Below, in pieces: positions 46,201-57,039 of a DNA stretch of 64,000 nucleotides. Origin of the DNA: Valencia hispanica (taxonomy: Eukaryota > Chordata > Actinopteri > Cyprinodontiformes > Valenciidae); contig OY747723.1 of assembly GCA_963556495.2 (NCBI GenBank), forward strand, positions 16,717,501-16,781,500, read 5' to 3'. The number at the start of each line of letters is the position of its first letter. Within the stretch, counting starts at the first letter, position 1. A model generated the notes under the pieces. It did no database searches. It saw only the letters and a list, made by a program, of their open reading frames with translations, and had not been told where the DNA came from. A program made the translations under genes and the position numbers.

Positions 46201-47690
46201 TTATTGTGGAAAGGCAGCAAATGTTTTTAATGCGGTTAATATAAAATTTTATATTAATCATTACAGCTATCATGATGTTATCTATCTCTATATACCAATT
46301 TGTATACTGTAATTTTGATTTTCATATATAGATTAAGGCAAAAGCATAGCACCTGACAAATTAGGAATTTATTATGTAGAATATAATATAATTTCATTGT
46401 TCTGCTCTTTATTGACTAAGATAAGTCTAACAAGCTGTTATTAATTTATTGACCGATTGGGCTATCTGTTCCTGTAGCTAGCCGGCAGTTGGCTCCTTTA
46501 CAGATATAACTCTTGTAGCTTACCAGCTGTAGCATTAAAACAAGAGTCACAGGTGCTGCTCCTTTAAATTCCACACCTTAACTATCCAAAAATGTACAAC
46601 AGATTTTGTCTAGACAAAGAGAAATGTGTGCTTGCCTTTGCAGGCGGCTGAGGGCAACCAGGACCGTGATATTGCTGATAATCGTCTCCTGACTCTAGTC
46701 TTGTGCGGATAAGATACTGACAACTTACAAGTACTCCCTACAATACTATTAAAAATGTATCTTCCCTTTAAATAATTCTATAACAACAAAATACCTAATG
46801 CTGTATTTTTCTCACTGTTCAGTGAAGCAAAAACCTCAAAGTGAGTAGGATGCAGGCCAAAAAGCATGATTTATTTGTCTGCAAGTAGTAATATTTCTGA
46901 CAAAATCACTCAATCATTCATTTTTACTTCTTGTCATCAAAGAAGAAAGAACAGTATATCTGTTAATATCAGATTTTACCAAACATGAGGACACTTTTCA
47001 GCCTGTTACCAAGCACAGAGGTTATAAATGGCAATTTTACACTGTTTTTTAGGAGTGCCAGAGCACTGCAGGATTATGTAAGAGTTACACCAGGTTGCAC
47101 TGTTGCCACTTGAGCCTTTTTGCTCAAGAAGGCACAGGGAGAAAAATCTAGCAAGCCTGTGCTTCCAGCAGCTGCATCAAACTCAGAGAAGGAAGAGGTT
47201 GAGCTGATGCATTACCTTAATGAGAATTCCTGTGTGCGGCAAATTAAGCCAATAATTCTGCAGCGGCTCTAAATATTGGGATCCCTCCGTCAGATCTCTT
47301 GCCAGGAATAAAAGGGGCCGATTCCTCTGTTAGACAAAAAATGACTGAAGCGCCATATCGCTTGTAATGGAATACTATTAGGCTACAATTTTGTTAAAAT
47401 GAGTCAAATTGACATGAATGGAATATCAATTAATTTCTGAATCCAGATATTAGTTCTTTTAAACAGATTTTTAATTACATACATTACAAAGGTACTAAAT
47501 TTGGTCAAAACATAAACATGTTAGCAGGTTGTCAGAGTGCTCACTTGTAAATGGAAACTTAGTAAGCCTCCAATAAATCACTCAAACAAGTGCAAAGTGA
47601 AGATATAGCCCCAGGGAGAAAACAAGGATTACTGGTTAATTCAGCCTAGTGTGAGTTAAATGGGTTGGAAGATGGCGGCTGTGTGTATGT

Positions 47691-47742
47691 CTGCGTGTGT
47701 GTGTGTGTGTGTCTGCGTGTGTGTGTGTGTGTGTGCGCGTGT
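47691..47742. repeat. (GT)n microsatellite
   Basis: GT units with a few TCTGC and GCGC interruptions. Confidence 0.95.
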
Positions 47743-48889
47743 ATGATTTTTGTGGGGATGCGGCACATGTAGCTTTTAGTTTCACAGTGCACCCATGCAG
47801 AAAAACACTCTTGCTGTTTTTGTTTAAAGGAAAGCCAGGGTCAGAGGTTCTGATAATTGGGTTTCCGTGCTGCTAAAACAAATTTTTGTGCAAAACGAAC
47901 AAAAACCAAAGCTTAATCCGACCATCCAATATACTAAAGGTTTTGTAATGTCTCTGCTCTTTGACTCTGCTCCTGGTGTACTGCTTGGCTTTAGAATAAA
48001 CAGAAGGTAAAAATATCATTAGCAAATGTTGGTCAGTAGCTAATGTGTTTCAGTTTTCAAATAAAATTGAAAACATCTGCATAGCAACATAAAAAGCAGT
48101 AACTGGGAGGAGATAGTATGATAACATAGGTACATAGGTATCACACTTACTTACAAAACATCTAAAAAAAAAATAGGAAACTGGATCTAAGTAGTTTTAT
48201 CTTACACAGTAAAGCGACAATTAATCCTGCAAAAATAAACTAAAGGAAAATAATGTCAACATTAACAATTATTTATCAGTAATAAAATATGAAGCACAAA
48301 ATACCATGTATACCAATGCAAAATTAATAATGCTCTTTAATGCTTGGAGTTTCCACAAATTGTCAACCAGTCAAACTCCTCCTTTTAAAAGCTCAATTCC
48401 TGTAAAAGAGGTGCCTTTGATGCGGGCTTTCCTCTTTAGCTCTACATCCAGAACCAATGTAAGGAAGAACTATGTGTTTCCAAACATGTATTAGGCTTAT
48501 TTCAGTCAGCTGACTGGCAGTGCACAGCATTAGACGGGGATGGACCATGCACGATGCATAATTTCAATTTTTTTGTGTGTAAAGAAACTCAAATTGGTTT
48601 CTGTTATTTTTGAGAAAACGTCTTGATGTGATCCACCAGTACAGTACAGATGTGTAAACGGGGCCTCTAACTGGGTTTTGTTTTTCAGTGTAGAGCGGTC
48701 AAACAAAAATATTGAGTCTTTTTCTACAAATAAGATTAAAGTATAAATGTCTTAGCCTAGACCCAATTTAAGCAGTTTTGCATTATCTAATCATAGACAG
48801 ATTTTAAATTGAAATCAGGGTCAGGCCTATGTACAGCTTACATGTTAAAATTAGATCTAATAAAAAATGAGATTTAATAGCTTTTTTGA

Positions 48890-48905
48890 GGGGGGGGGGG
48901 GGGGG
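48890..48905. repeat. Poly-G tract
   Basis: Sixteen consecutive G. Confidence 0.95.
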
Positions 48906-49189
48906 TTATGCAATGACAGGGCGATCTGAAACAGTCATGGATGTTCAGTGTTTAGTGGCATGAATACACTAGCTCTATAAACTGCTTACCCTCTATGTAG
49001 TTTCAGAGATGAAAAAACATATTTTCTCTCATCATCTCTCATCACCTTTTTTGTTTTATTCCTTTCTTTATACCTACCACATTGAACAGTTAGCTTCCAG
49101 TGTAGTAGCTATCAGGATAGTACCATCTGGGGCTGCCCATTTGATTATACTTGGTATCATTCTACATGTAAATCTAGTTTCTAACTATT

Positions 49190-49265
49190 CACACACACAC
49201 ATATATATACATACATACATACATACATGCATACATGCATACATGCATACATGCATGCATGCATG
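49190..49265. repeat. Compound (CA)n, (TA)n, (CATA)n, (CATG)n microsatellite
   Basis: Successive simple repeats grading from AC through AT and CATA to CATG units. Confidence 0.95.
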
Positions 49266-50019
49266 AAAACCCAGCATGACTTTTGTAGCAACATGTTTTC
49301 TAGCCCCAGCCCCAGAGGCAATGTTGACTGAAATGATGACTGGTAAACTCAGTCTTTACTCTCAAGCAGCAACTGATCTCGGCCCGCATATGAGATGTCT
49401 GTTTAGGCATGCTGCCTGTCTTGCCCTCTTTTTGCTTTGTGGCAGAGACACACAGACTTAGATGTAAGCGCGGAAAGAAAACACAGTTGCTTTATTAAAT
49501 AATGACTCAGGCAGCAGTTGGTAGGTGCCTGGGGTAACACATGAGGAGGATGAGACGGCATGGGTTACTCGAATCAATCCGTGTTGCTAACCCAGTAACA
49601 CTAACACTGAGACACTCTCTGAGACAGTGATGTTATTCTTTTCTTAAAAAGCATTATAATCAGGCAGCTATCACGCTGCAAGAACAGATTGCTGTGGTTC
49701 CTTCTTTATTGAGGTAAAAATACATGGACTTGTCATTCAAAACCCAATAAAACCAAGATTTTGCAGATTCCACCTTTTTCATGAGAACTATTACCGTGTT
49801 GGCCGGTAATTATTTGTGTCCTTGCTAATAGGCTGGTAAAATATGCAACGTTCCAACACCGAAGGGCTTTACTTAATAATAATGTTATCATTTGTTTCAT
49901 TACACCACCCCGAGGAACTTAAAAGTGCAAAACAAAGCAAGGAAAGATTAAATCCCCTAAAATATTATTTTTCTGACAGTAAAAGTATTTGAAAAATTTG
50001 TGTATAGAAAATCAGTCGC

Positions 50020-50060
50020 CATCCATCCATCCATCCATCCATCCATCCATCCATCCATCC
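50020..50060. repeat. (CATC)n microsatellite
   Basis: About ten perfect tetranucleotide units. Confidence 0.97.
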
Positions 50061-50494
50061 GATCAAGCTTCTTACCCTATCTCTAAGAGAGAGATAAGAC
50101 ACGCTAAATTCAAGGTTTGTCACATTAGGAATCAGCAATTGAAGTCTTGAATAAGTATTGATACCTTTAAAGCTCACTGAATGTCCAAATTTGCAACATT
50201 GACAAAAATCTTTTAATTCCTTCATTAAAGTGGTCCACGAGCATTTGATTGCAGCTTTCTTATAAACAAATGGTGTAAATACAACAAGCAACATCTTGAA
50301 TTCTTAATATTTCAGAGATTCTGGGACACACCTCCAAGAATAAATTGTTGTGACTAGATCTGAAAGTCCAGTGTGGACATTCTGAAGGAACCTGGAGAGG
50401 ATATTTCAACAGGAGCAGTAATTGCAGGTAACGATCATATCTAAGGTGTGTGTGAGATTTACATATTTGCTATGTTTTCTGCAATGACTGTTAG

Positions 50495-50606
50495 TTAAAT
50501 TGGTCTCTCTGAATTGCCCTTAGGTATGAGTGTGTGGTTGTTTGTCCTGTGTGTCTCTGCGTTGCCATGCGATGGACTGGCGACCTGTCCAGGGTGTACC
50601 CCACTA
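50495..50606 (+). repeat. SINE middle fragment
   Basis: From TTAAATTGGTCTCTCTGAAT through GGTTGTTTGTCCTGTGTGTC to GGACTGGCGACCTGTCCAGG, matching the central part of the family. Both ends are missing. Confidence 0.75.
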
Positions 50607-52329
50607 ATGTATCATTTGAAGAGAGTTATTAGATATATAACTTTTGGTATTTAGGCCACAACTTTTTCTATGGTACATTTCTTGCGCAGCATAATAATAC
50701 TAAAAAGAAAATGAGCTTCAGCGTACCTTGACAATGCATTTTCAATTTGAATATATAAAGGTTTCCAGTATCTAATGTCCATATTGAACACTTTTATGTA
50801 AGCCAACTCCTGTTAAGCATTCATCAGACGAGGCTTTTAAAAAAAAAATCTCGTCTTAAATTTATCATCTAAAGGCCTCAAAGGTTTTCACCTAACACGC
50901 CTCCAGGTAGAAGCAGAAAATTAGCGCAACATGACACAGTCCAGCCTAATTAAGATGAATGCAAGAGTAACAGCTCTGATGAATCACTGCGTCCTCTTGT
51001 ATTTAGTAGATTTAAAGAACAACCTTCTACATTGCTCCAGTTAGTTTTTGTAAAAAAGAAAAAAAAAAAAATAGAACCCCCGAGTGACAGAGGGGAAAGA
51101 AAGTTGTTTGAGATAACTTTGCTCATGTAAGACAGTGGTCATGCTGTGAGCCCTAAATGGTGATCTCCGTCTGCTTGGGGGTTGATGATTTTACAACTGG
51201 GCGAAGAGATCAGTGTGTGTATAAGCAGTGCTGAGATCACTTTGCTCCTACGGAGACTGTGTGTGGTCTGTTGGGAGGTACAGAATAGATGGAGAATTTC
51301 CGCAGCTTTGGTAAAGCTGAACCATCTGTTCTTCTGTGCCTCAGCGTTCTTACCTCTCCACTGAAGTGACACAAGGAGGAATAAGGAGATGGATGAAGGA
51401 AAGAGTTTCTATCTTTAACTGACTTGTGATGTTTCTGGTGGGTTATCAACAATCTGCTGGATGAAGGCATTTACATAATTCCGGTTGGGGGTGCAACTGT
51501 TTCTGGGTGGGCGCTTAAAAAAAAAAAAAAAAAAGGTTCAGCCAGTTAAAGTCGGGTCACAGAAAAAGCAGACATAGATTGATGAAATACATTTGCTGGG
51601 TTTTAAGGGGTACCTTTACAAGCTTTAAAACCCATCAAATCCGTGCTCTCCTTGATCGAGCTTTCTGGTCATTAAAAAGGTCTAAAGTGTTGTTTTACTC
51701 AACTACAACATTTAATGGAATTCAGGCCTTTTTCATAGGCACAAAAGCTTCTGTTCTACCAGATTGCCCTGTAGGTTCAATGAAGATTTTACACTGGATG
51801 CACTGATGTTTCATGATCCATAGAGCATCTCTTTGTTACTGCGTCTGACAGGGTAGTTAGTATCGACGCGATCAACAATGTGCTGGGAGTGATCGTTTAA
51901 GATGCTCTGTGCTTCAGTGAAGTACTCATTTATGGTCAAACTGTACTTAAGCTGTCTTCCGCCCACACCTTTTTGGCATCATATTTAACACAGCAGTTGG
52001 TGATGTGTGTTGCTGAAAGTGAGCGGAGCTTTTTTTTCCCTTTAAGCATTTGATATCTTGCACAACAATTTCTGTCACTTTTAATGTTTTCGAATCATTG
52101 CAGCAGGGAAGACTCCTTGAAAATATTAGTAGTTATCCCTTTATTGAGGCAATTACTTCCTGCTGCTTTTTCGCATGTTGCATTATCTTCACAATTTTTA
52201 ATACATTTTTTTTCTTCTAAACCTCTTAGTAGGTTTAGTTAGATGTAGATCCAGATACTTTTTTTTTATTATTGGCCAAAAAGGCCACTATTTTAGCTTA
52301 GTGAGGTTTCGAAGAACTGTAGACAATTT
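50607..52329. other. No gene recognised
   Basis: AT-rich with poly-A at 51516-51533. The overlapping frames at 51139-51470 have no known domain. Confidence 0.45.
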
Positions 52330-52359
52330 TCAATTAAATTAAATTCAGTTTATTTATAT
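52330..52359 (-). repeat. LINE tail, left part (interrupted)
   Basis: AATTAAATTAAATTCAG and TTTATTTATAT, the terminal stretch of the L2-like tail family. It continues after the LTR element at 55089. Confidence 0.65.
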
Positions 52360-52968
52360 TGTCATGGTTCCAGGGTGTTTGTGTTTTGTTAATTTTCCTT
52401 ATTTAGTTCTATTATGTTTTAGTTGTTCTTTGTCTCCCTCTGGTGGTCTTGTGTTGGGTTGCAGTTGTTTGTGTTAATCTCTTTTCCCCAAGTTCATACT
52501 TATCCTTCATTAGTCCCAGTGGTTATATTTTATTCCTCCTTCTGTTCTCCAGTGTGTCCTTACGTTTCCCTTAGAGTTCTCTTAGTTTCTTAAGTATCCT
52601 TTTAGTTTCTTTAGAGTCTTCTGTCTCCTAGCCAGTCACCTCCTGTCCCAGCTAATCACTTCCACCTGCTCACTCCCTCTCAGCTGCAACCGCTTCCCTT
52701 AATTGGTCCTGCTCCTTCTCTGCTTCACTCTTCACTCTCCTCCCTCAGTATAAATACGGTCCTCTTTCAGTCACAACTCGCTGGTTCGTCCGTCATTCTT
52801 CCCTCTCTGGTTCCTGCCTTCCCTGTTGCCCGTCTGGTTCCTGTTTCCCCGTTTGCTGCCTTTTGATCCTCCTGAGTTTTGTAAGTTCCTCTTCCTTGGT
52901 TTTTGTTATTAAATCATCTTTTTGGATTTTGCTGCATTTGGGTCCTCCCTTAACCTTAAAACATGACA
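52360..52968 (+). repeat. 5' LTR
   Basis: 609 bp, from TGTCATGGTTCCAGGG to AAAACATGACA. It has a TATA-like box in CAGTATAAATACGG near 52747-52760, a plausible start of element transcription, and TTATTAAATC near 52906, which may serve in polyadenylation. Confidence 0.92.
52747..52760 (+). promoter_or_regulatory. Candidate TATA box in the 5' LTR
   Basis: CAGTATAAATACGG lies about 210 bp before the LTR end. The right LTR has TATAAATAAGG at the same place. Position fits a U3 promoter; transcription is not demonstrated. Confidence 0.5.
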
Positions 52969-53060
52969 GAACGAACCAGCCTGTCTTTGGACCCAGCAGC
53001 AGAACTCACCAAATATGATTGGAATAGACTGCATGTGACGGTGAAGTTTTTTATGACACC

Positions 53061-54599
53061 ATGGCTAAATCACCCGATCCACAGACCAGGCTTAGGGTTG
53101 CAGAACTCAGCATCTGCCAACTGCTGAGAGTGCAACCCTACCTGAAGAAGCTTGGGTTAGAGGAGATGCTGGACGATGCCGAATACCATCGCCATCGGGC
53201 CATTTCTGAAGGCTCTAAACTACGGCCCACTTCTCATGTCCCCTCGTCCATCCGCGTCCCACGAGACTTGTTTGACCCCCAGTACAGGTCTGGAGGTCGT
53301 TCATCTCGTCCACCGCGGGTTAAAGAAGAAAACCTTTTTGAGTTTTTTTATGGGGACAGAATGGACTATCTTAGAGCTACTGAGTGCCCGCCAGTTTCCC
53401 AGCCATCTAAGTCACCACAGGTTGCAGTCGGCTCCAGGGGGTCCCAGCCCACTCCGGACTCCGCCGGGGGTGTCACAGAGGACACGCCTCTGATTCCTGA
53501 CTCCGCAGAGGGTGTTCCAGAGGACACGCCCCTGGTTCCTGTTCCTGTCTCCGCAGGGGGGGTCCCGGAGGACACGTCCCTGGTTCCTGTCTCCGCAGGG
53601 GGTGTCCTGGAAGACACGCCTCGGGTTCCTGTTTCCGCCGGGGGTGTCTGGGAGGACACGCCTCGGGTTCCTGTTTCCGCCGGGGGTGTCTGGGAGGACA
53701 CGCCTCGGGTTCCTGTTTCCGCCGGGGGTGTCTGGGAGGACACGCCCCGGGTTCCTGTTTCCGCCGGGGGTGTCTGGGAGGACACGCCCCGGGTTTCTGT
53801 CTTCGCCGGGGGTGTCACGGAGGGCACGCCTCTGATTCCAGGCTCCGCAGGGGGTGTCCCGGGGGACACACCTCTGATTCCTGGCTCCGCCGAGCGTGTC
53901 CAGGGAGACACGCCTCGGGCCCCAGACTCCGCCGAGCGTGTCCAGGGAGACACGCCTCGGGCCCCAGACTCCGCCGAGGGTGTCCAGAAGGACACGCCTC
54001 GGGCTCTTGACTCCCCCGAGAGGTTCCCGAGGGACACAGCCTTGGGGTCAGCACGTCGCCGACAGCCCCCAAGCCACCAGGTCCTGCTCCGCGGCCGGCC
54101 CCCAAGCCACCAGGTCCTGCTCCGCGGCCGGCCCCCAAGCCACCAGGTCCTGCTCCGCGGCCGGCCCCCAAGCCACCAGGTCCTGCTCCGCGGCCGGCCC
54201 CCAAGCCACCAGGTCCTGCTCCGCGGCCGGCCCCCAAGCCACCAGGTCCTGCTCCGCGGCCGGCCCCCAAGCCTCCTGTTTCCTCGTCTCCTGGTTCCTC
54301 GTCGCCGGCCTCCCAGGTTCCTGCTCCTTCGTCGCCGGCCTCAGGACTTTAGTCTCTTATTTTTGTTTTGGACTCTTACCCTCCTTCCGAGGCCCCCTCC
54401 GCCCACCCTGGTTGGAGGTGTTTTTTGTTTTGGACTCTTAGGGGGCGTCTGGTTTCCGCCCTTGAGGGGGGGGGGGGGTCCTGTCATGGTTCCAGGGTGT
54501 TCGTGTTTTGTTAATTTTCCTTATTTAGTTCTATTATGTTTTAGTTGTTCTTTGTCTCCCTCTGGTGGTCTTGTGTTGGGTGGCAGTTGTTTGTGTTAA
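53061..54599 (+). CDS. Gag-like protein with two tandem repeat arrays (probably frameshifted)
   Basis: A 512-codon frame. Residues 1-130 are non-repetitive and moderately charged, with a helical-looking start (AELSICQLLRVQPYLKKLG) and no zinc knuckle. Residues 132-329 are about fourteen copies of a 14-residue unit of the type PVSAGGVWEDTPRV. About six copies of an 11-residue unit (RGRPPSHQVLL) follow, then a low-complexity end. The last 39 codons lie inside the right LTR. Three things suggest a damaged copy. An open frame just upstream (from about 52963) differs by one base across the T run at 53047-53052. The 33-bp array reads as a proline-rich APKPPGPAPRP repeat in another frame, closing at a stop at 54350-54352. 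The displayed end runs into LTR. The Met at 53061 is therefore probably not the native start. A gag role is inferred from position. No match to a known domain can be claimed. Confidence 0.55.
   Translation: MAKSPDPQTRLRVAELSICQLLRVQPYLKKLGLEEMLDDAEYHRHRAISEGSKLRPTSHVPSSIRVPRDLFDPQYRSGGRSSRPPRVKEENLFEFFYGDRMDYLRATECPPVSQPSKSPQVAVGSRGSQPTPDSAGGVTEDTPLIPDSAEGVPEDTPLVPVPVSAGGVPEDTSLVPVSAGGVLEDTPRVPVSAGGVWEDTPRVPVSAGGVWEDTPRVPVSAGGVWEDTPRVPVSAGGVWEDTPRVSVFAGGVTEGTPLIPGSAGGVPGDTPLIPGSAERVQGDTPRAPDSAERVQGDTPRAPDSAEGVQKDTPRALDSPERFPRDTALGSARRRQPPSHQVLLRGRPPSHQVLLRGRPPSHQVLLRGRPPSHQVLLRGRPPSHQVLLRGRPPSHQVLLRGRPPSLLFPRLLVPRRRPPRFLLLRRRPQDFSLLFLFWTLTLLPRPPPPTLVGGVFCFGLLGGVWFPPLRGGGGPVMVPGCSCFVNFPYLVLLCFSCSLSPSGGLVLGGSCLC
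53454..54047. repeat. 42-bp minisatellite, about 14 units
   Basis: Units run from GTTTCCGCCGGGGGTGTC through to GGACACGCCTCGG. The middle four are nearly identical and the outer ones more diverged, as in expansion from the centre. All but one unit keep a 42-bp length (one is 48), so the plus-strand frame is preserved. The minus strand is also open across the array. Confidence 0.92.
54064..54267. repeat. 33-bp minisatellite, about 6 units
   Basis: Nearly identical units of CCCAAGCCACCAGGTCCTGC plus CTCCGCGGCCGG. Open in all three plus-strand frames. Confidence 0.93.
54464..54478 (+). promoter_or_regulatory. Polypurine tract
   Basis: GAG followed by a long G run, three bases before the right LTR. 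This is the expected place for the plus-strand DNA primer in reverse transcription. Confidence 0.8.
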
Positions 54600-55088
54600 T
54601 CTCTTTTCCCCAAGTTCATACTTATCCTTCATTAGTCCCAGTGGTTATATTTTATTCCTCCTTCTGTTCTCCAGTGTGTCCTTAAGTTTCCCTTAGAGTT
54701 CTCTTAGTTTAAGTATCCTTTTAGTTTCTTTAGAGTCTTCTGTCTCCTAGCCAGTCACCTCCTGTCCCAGCTAATCACTTCCACCTGCTCACTCCCTCTC
54801 AGCTGCAACTGCTTCCCTTAATTGGTCCTGCTCCTTCTCTGCTTCACTCTTCACTCTCCTCCCTCAGTATAAATAAGGTCCTCTTTCAGTCACATCTCCG
54901 TGGTTCGTCCGTCATTCTTCCCTCTCTGGTTCCTGCCTTCCCTGTTGCCCGTCTGGTTCCTGTTTCCCCGTTTGCTGCCTTTTGATCCTCCTGAGTTTTG
55001 TAAGTTCCCCTTCCTTGTGTTTTTGTTATTAAATCATCTTTTTGGATTTTGCTGCATTTGGGTCCTCCCTTAACCTTAAAACATGACA
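54482..55088 (+). repeat. 3' LTR
   Basis: 607 bp, direct repeat of 52360-52968. Visible differences include a 3-bp deletion near 54710 and a 1-bp insertion near 55018. Confidence 0.92.
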
Positions 55089-55440
55089 TGTATAGCGCCG
55101 ATTCACAACAGATGTCATCTTAAGGCACTTTACAAGAAAGTCACTTTAATACAAACATTCCAGTCAGTTTAAGTTTTAGCTAGTTTTCTATTAAAGGAAT
55201 CCCAGCAGATTGCATGGAATCATTGACTGGCAGTTGCGCCCCGTTGATGCAAACTCCAAACACAGCAATCCGTCATACTGAGCAAGCATGTGGCGACAGT
55301 GGAGAGGAAAAACTCTTCTTTAAGAGGAAGAAACCTCCAGCAGAACCAGGCTCAGTTCGAGCGGCCATCTGCTACGACCGTCTGGGGATTTGAGAAGACA
55401 GAGCAGAGACACAGAAATAACAGAAGAACTGATGTGAGAA
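55089..55440 (-). repeat. LINE 3' region, L2-like tail family, right part
   Basis: Continues from 52359: TATAGCGCCGATTCACAAC, CTTTACAAGAAAGTCAC, then GAGGAAAAACTCTTCTTTAA and GAAACCTCCAGCAGAACC. Read on the minus strand this is the 3' untranslated part of a fish LINE. Paralogue at 21266-21490. Confidence 0.65.
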
Positions 55441-55857
55441 TACTTTCTTTATTAAAGAAAGTAAAAACTAACATTTTCAAAAATTCTGTTCATCATGACT
55501 CTTTTTTTTTGTCCTACTTATGTTTCACCTCAATCTCGGCGTCACTGAAATTCATCTTTTTGCTCCCTTGGCCGTTATTTTCGGGATGATCTCAAGGATT
55601 TAATGCATGTGTCAGAGGATGTGGTGTGACCAAATATGGTTAATTGAGGGCATTTCTGTATGCTAATGACTGAATGGGCATGAGCACCTAGGTAAGCACA
55701 TGTGGGATTGCAGAGGAACATGCGTACGACTGGCCACCGCATATTTGATAAATCCGGATTTTGACTGTTTGTACAAACATTCTAAATTTAATTTGTAGGA
55801 TAGAATATAGGACAGTTTTTACCAACATTTGATAAATGAGGGCCCCTGGTCTTTAGG
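55441..55857 (-). mobile_element. PIF/Harbinger-like non-autonomous element, second copy
   Basis: On the minus strand it begins GGGCCCTCATTTATCAAATG at 55857 and follows the copy at 13224-13905 block by block, without the 13404-13677 insertion. Near 55545-55575 the minus strand reads MNFSDAEIEV, like the Myb/SANT-type protein of PIF/Harbinger elements, then stops. The left limit is approximate. Confidence 0.6.
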
Positions 55858-55887
55858 CCCACTCCACACATTTTAAAAGGAATGCGG

Positions 55888-55941
55888 CAAGGCAATTTTG
55901 TATTTGTATAGCACACTTTCAACAACAGGGTAATTCAAGGT
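55888..55941 (-). repeat. LINE/SINE 3' tail
   Basis: Reverse complement of the type seen at 17585-17650 (GCAAGGCAATTTTG, GGTAATTCAAGGTGC). Confidence 0.6.
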
Positions 55942-56459
55942 GCTTTAAATTATTTGGTGAAAAAAAATAAAAACATGGTCTGGGTATTGTTACAATTGTC
56001 AAAACAGTGCCATTTCATGATTATTCCACCATAGTTTTTGACAATTCCACTATTGGAACTTCAGGGTAATTGTACAGGATCTTATCTGAGGGGGTAAATC
56101 TGTTGGCCCAATCCTGTTAGCTGTCATGTGTCCATAAAGTTTTAGGCCTTTAAAGCTGCTGTCCAGAGTATTTGAGGGAGAGAGAGATTTTTTTTAATCC
56201 CACTACCAATGCCCCCCCAAAACACATCCCCCCCCTCCCCTTCCCGCTCCTTCCAGCCCCACCAACAATTGTGCACAACCGTTTCGGCAGTGAATAGCGT
56301 CACTTATCAGCATCAAATGGCGCCCAGAGCAGCAGAGAATGAAACGAGTTTCTGTTTGCTATCTTGTTATACACTGCTTCGCCAGCAAACAGAAACACAG
56401 CAACAGTCCCTGCTTCTTCCAATTTTACAAAGGCGCTTGTTTGGCGATGACTGCTAATT
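55942..56459. other. No gene recognised
   Basis: 56209-56457 is open for 82 codons on the plus strand because of C-rich composition; no domain. Confidence 0.45.
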
Positions 56460-56700
56460 TCCCTCTGAGTTGAAACCAATCAGAATGACTTAACCACAGC
56501 TACCACCCAGCGACTCAACCGGGCCATTTCTGAGTACATACCCCAAGGCTGGTACTTGGTTGGTCCCTGAAATGGCCCCAAAATGGCCATGTTGGGCCAG
56601 CCCGGGGTAGTGAAGGCATACAGAAAATGTCCAGTCAAATTAGATAGTTCATATAGTGCAAACGGGCCTATTGTAACTGTGGCCAAATAGCTCGGTCTTC
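56460..56700. repeat. Possible MITE or SINE remnant, unassigned
   Basis: AAGGCTGGTACTTGGTTGG and TCCCTGAAATGGCCCCAAAA have the phrasing of dispersed fish repeats, but no ends are visible. Confidence 0.3.
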
Positions 56701-57039
56701 TCAAGAAGGCATTTGTGTTGTTTGTACACCTGCAAATTTCAGTGGAACTTCAAGGTGAGGATTTTGGAGCAGGTGGTTCTAATTTAATTCAACATCCTTT
56801 CAGCTAAAAGTCATGTTCTATCCACAGTGACCATTTTCACTGTGAACAGGCAATACTGTTCCAGAATTTTTAAGTTCATGGCAAGCTTGAGCCTTGGTTG
56901 CTCCCAAACCTGTTTATTTATTTTTCAAGTGACAATTTTTCTCTTTTTATGGTCTACAGTCAACTAGACAAAATAATGTTGAACATTAGTTGCTTGAAAT
57001 TCATCAGTCCCTGGCATGAACTTGACCTTTAGATATACT
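56701..57039. other. No gene recognised
   Basis: AT-rich sequence. Confidence 0.45.

Larger units (their letters stand above)
46201..50494. other. No gene recognised; microsatellites
   Basis: Largely AT-rich unique DNA. 47150-47350 is a non-repetitive, more balanced block with several TAAT sites. Frames at 48306-48494, 49009-49266 and 49965-50294 have no known domains, and the last two are partly microsatellite. Confidence 0.45.
52355..55093 (+). mobile_element. Non-autonomous LTR retrotransposon with repeat-rich ORF
   Basis: The element itself is 52360-55088 (2729 bp). It has two direct LTRs, a G-rich polypurine tract just before the right LTR, and a target duplication TATAT (52355-52359) against TGTAT (55089-55093), one mismatch. 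The LTRs differ by only about nine substitutions and two small indels by eye, so insertion was fairly recent. The interior (about 1.5 kb) has a gag-like frame and long tandem repeats, but no sequence resembling protease, reverse transcriptase, RNase H or integrase. It would depend on enzymes of a related full element. LTR layout and 5-bp duplication suggest the Ty3/Gypsy group, without direct proof. Confidence 0.9.

Noticed and set aside
49009..49266. An 85-codon frame ending in a His/Tyr/Met/Ala repeat
   Set aside because: The C-terminal half is the translated CATA/CATG microsatellite.
52969..52990. A primer binding site just after the 5' LTR
   Set aside because: A site is expected here, but I could not match the bases to a specific tRNA 3' end with confidence.
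53366..54037. A 223-codon minus-strand frame over the 42-bp array, and a 151-codon frame at 53815-54270
   Set aside because: They are mirror frames of tandem repeats whose length is a multiple of three. No independent coding evidence.
53454..54267. Tandem repeats as a CRISPR array
   Set aside because: Units are contiguous without unique spacers, are in frame, and lie within an LTR element of a vertebrate genome.
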